Position numbers and translations under genes: made by a program. Shown here piece by piece: positions 62,729 to 64,000 of a stretch of DNA of 64,000 nucleotides. Numbering within the stretch: position 1 is the stretch's first letter; each line of letters opens with the position of its first letter. A model generated the notes under the pieces. That model was not told the origin of the DNA. It saw nothing but the letters and a program-made list of their open reading frames with translations, and searched no databases. This DNA is from Listeria ivanovii subsp. londoniensis. Its GTDB lineage: Bacteria > Bacillota > Bacilli > Lactobacillales > Listeriaceae. Location: positions 2,957,001-3,021,000 of the forward strand of contig NZ_CP009576.1 in the NCBI RefSeq assembly GCF_000763495.1. The letters are read 5' to 3'.

Positions 62729-64000
62729 CTAATTTCGTTTCGTCAATGCGTAACTATAATTCCCTTCATAGGTGATTAACTGCTGGTTTTCAAGCCAAAT
62801 TACTTTTGAGCAAAGTTGATCCATAAAGTAGCGGTCATGCGATACTATTATAACCGTTCCCGAAAACGATTTGATGGCTTCTTCTAAAACTTCACGGGAT
62901 GCAATATCTAAATGGTTCGTCGGTTCATCCAAAACCAGCGTATTGACAGGCATATTAATAAACTGGGCCAGCCTCAGCCGCATTCGTTCCCCGCCACTAA
63001 TATTCTCGACTTTACGAAAGACCATTTCTCCGTAAAACATAAAACCGGCCAGCATTTTCCTTGCATCTCCTTCTGTCACTTCCACCTTATCTCGGAACGC
63101 TTCAAGCACGGTCAGTTCTTGGTTAAGTTCTTCCATTTGCTGTGAAAGTGATGCGATTTTAACACTTGGACCAACTTTAATAAAACCGCTATCTGGCGTG
63201 ACTTTACCCTCTATCATTTTTAGAAGCGTTGTTTTCCCTGTGCCATTTTTACCAATAAGTGCTACTCGTTCCCCTTGCCTAATTTGTAGAGATGCATCCT
63301 TTACAATCGGCTTATCTACAAAAGCTTTAGTCAAATTCTCCATAACTACTACTTCTTGCCCACTACGACCTGCTTCATCAAATTGAAGTTGCATTTGTTT
63401 TTGCGTCAAGACAGGTCGCTTCACCATCACGATTCGCTCTAAGGCTTTTTCCATGTTCTTTGCTCGGCGGAACATTGCATCACTAGGAGGATTTGATGCC
63501 ATTGCCCAAATACGTAGCTGTTTAATCGCCTTTTCCATTTTTTTGATTTTCTTTTGTTGGTCTTTATATTGTTGAAATTCGTGCAATAACCGCTCTTCTC
63601 GTTCCTTTAAATAACCAGAAAAATTCGTGTTATAAATGATTAGTTTTTTATTTTCCAACTCAACCATTTTCTGAACTACTTCGTCTAAAAAGTATCTATC
63701 ATGCGATACAACAAAGACAGTTCCAGTATAATGTTGCAAAAATGCCGTTAACCATTCTACCGCCATAAAATCTAGGTGGTTTGTTGGTTCATCTAGTAGT
63801 AATAAATCTGTTTTCTGTAACAATAAATGGGCTAATGCAGTTTTTGTCTTTTCGCCACCGCTTAGCTCGCTCCATTTTCTAGTCTTCAACATACTAATAC
63901 CTAAACCATTCACTACTTTGTTCAGATTAGCATCCATTTCATAGCCGCCAAGTTCCCCAAATAATGACATCTTATCACCATAACGATTCAGTAGTTTTTC
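62729..64000 (-). CDS. ABC-F family ATPase (partial, N-terminus off the right edge)
   Basis: At least 423 aa of a soluble double ATPase without membrane helices. First ATPase: LSGGEKTKTALAHLLL and LLLLDEPTNHLDF; then the long P-site tether (LKEREERLLHEFQQYKDQQKKIKKMEKAIKQL); second ATPase: Walker A GKNGTGKTT, SGGERMRLRLA, LVLDEPTNHLD. ABC-F proteins work on ribosomes (translation factors or antibiotic protection). The frame stays open to base 64000, with ...RYGDKMSLFGELGG at the edge. The short C-terminus lacks the usual extension. Confidence 0.92.
   Translation of the reverse strand, partial: EKLLNRYGDKMSLFGELGGYEMDANLNKVVNGLGISMLKTRKWSELSGGEKTKTALAHLLLQKTDLLLLDEPTNHLDFMAVEWLTAFLQHYTGTVFVVSHDRYFLDEVVQKMVELENKKLIIYNTNFSGYLKEREERLLHEFQQYKDQQKKIKKMEKAIKQLRIWAMASNPPSDAMFRRAKNMEKALERIVMVKRPVLTQKQMQLQFDEAGRSGQEVVVMENLTKAFVDKPIVKDASLQIRQGERVALIGKNGTGKTTLLKMIEGKVTPDSGFIKVGPSVKIASLSQQMEELNQELTVLEAFRDKVEVTEGDARKMLAGFMFYGEMVFRKVENISGGERMRLRLAQFINMPVNTLVLDEPTNHLDIASREVLEEAIKSFSGTVIIVSHDRYFMDQLCSKVIWLENQQLITYEGNYSYALTKRN

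Overview
The window looks like an origin-proximal piece of a Listeria sensu stricto chromosome, most like L. monocytogenes. It is AT-rich, has strong AGGAGG-type ribosome sites and sigma-A promoters, and its gene order matches what I remember of the EGD-e lmo2704 to lmo2760 stretch. No database was searched. The markers dnaX, SRP RNA, tadA, serS, dacA and guaB occur in the same relative order as beside the Bacillus subtilis origin, read backwards, so oriC should lie beyond the right end. Most genes are on the minus strand, away from that origin. Five near-perfect parS sites, one exact and one near-exact Noc-type site fit this position.

Left part (1-16.5 kb): start of dnaX, whose promoter borrows its -35 box from an eight-copy 77-bp tandem repeat. 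Next comes a four-gene cellobiose-type PTS operon behind a sigma-54 promoter with an upstream array of TTACACA half-sites. Then a 54-aa small protein, a short promoter-plus-hairpin unit, a frameshifted DUF2798-like gene, the large SRP RNA, a small membrane protein missed by length cut-offs, gluconate kinase, a SnoaL-like protein, an LPXTG surface protein and cydABCD with a candidate Rex operator.

Middle part (16.5-30 kb): tadA, a CoA ligase with a FapR-like operator, then an accessory island. It holds an LXG-type type VII secretion toxin operon (two small partner proteins, a toxin with a C-terminal glycine zipper, three paralogous membrane proteins that are probable immunity factors). A NagB-like sugar isomerase with a divergent MerR regulator follows, then a decayed zone with broken genes, a secreted NlpC/P60-like protein and an odd reading frame that seems to have lost its ATG.

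Right part (30-64 kb): MarR-MATE, SDR-MerR, HAD phosphatase, an orphan LacI regulator, CorC-like CBS protein, MFS-Cdd1-sirtuin operon, SH3-transaldolase pair, Crp/Fnr regulator, homodimer-type ABC exporter, serS with a T-box, folate genes pabA and pabBC, a heterodimeric ABC exporter with one degenerate ATPase site, dacA, a CocE-type hydrolase overlapping a parS, topB, recQ, guaB with a long leader, a macrodomain protein and the end of an ABC-F gene.

The most interesting units are the LXG toxin with triplicated immunity genes, the dense parS cluster, the sigma-54 enhancer array, the 77-bp repeat array feeding the dnaX promoter, and the broken or unconventional frame at 29.1-29.7 kb.
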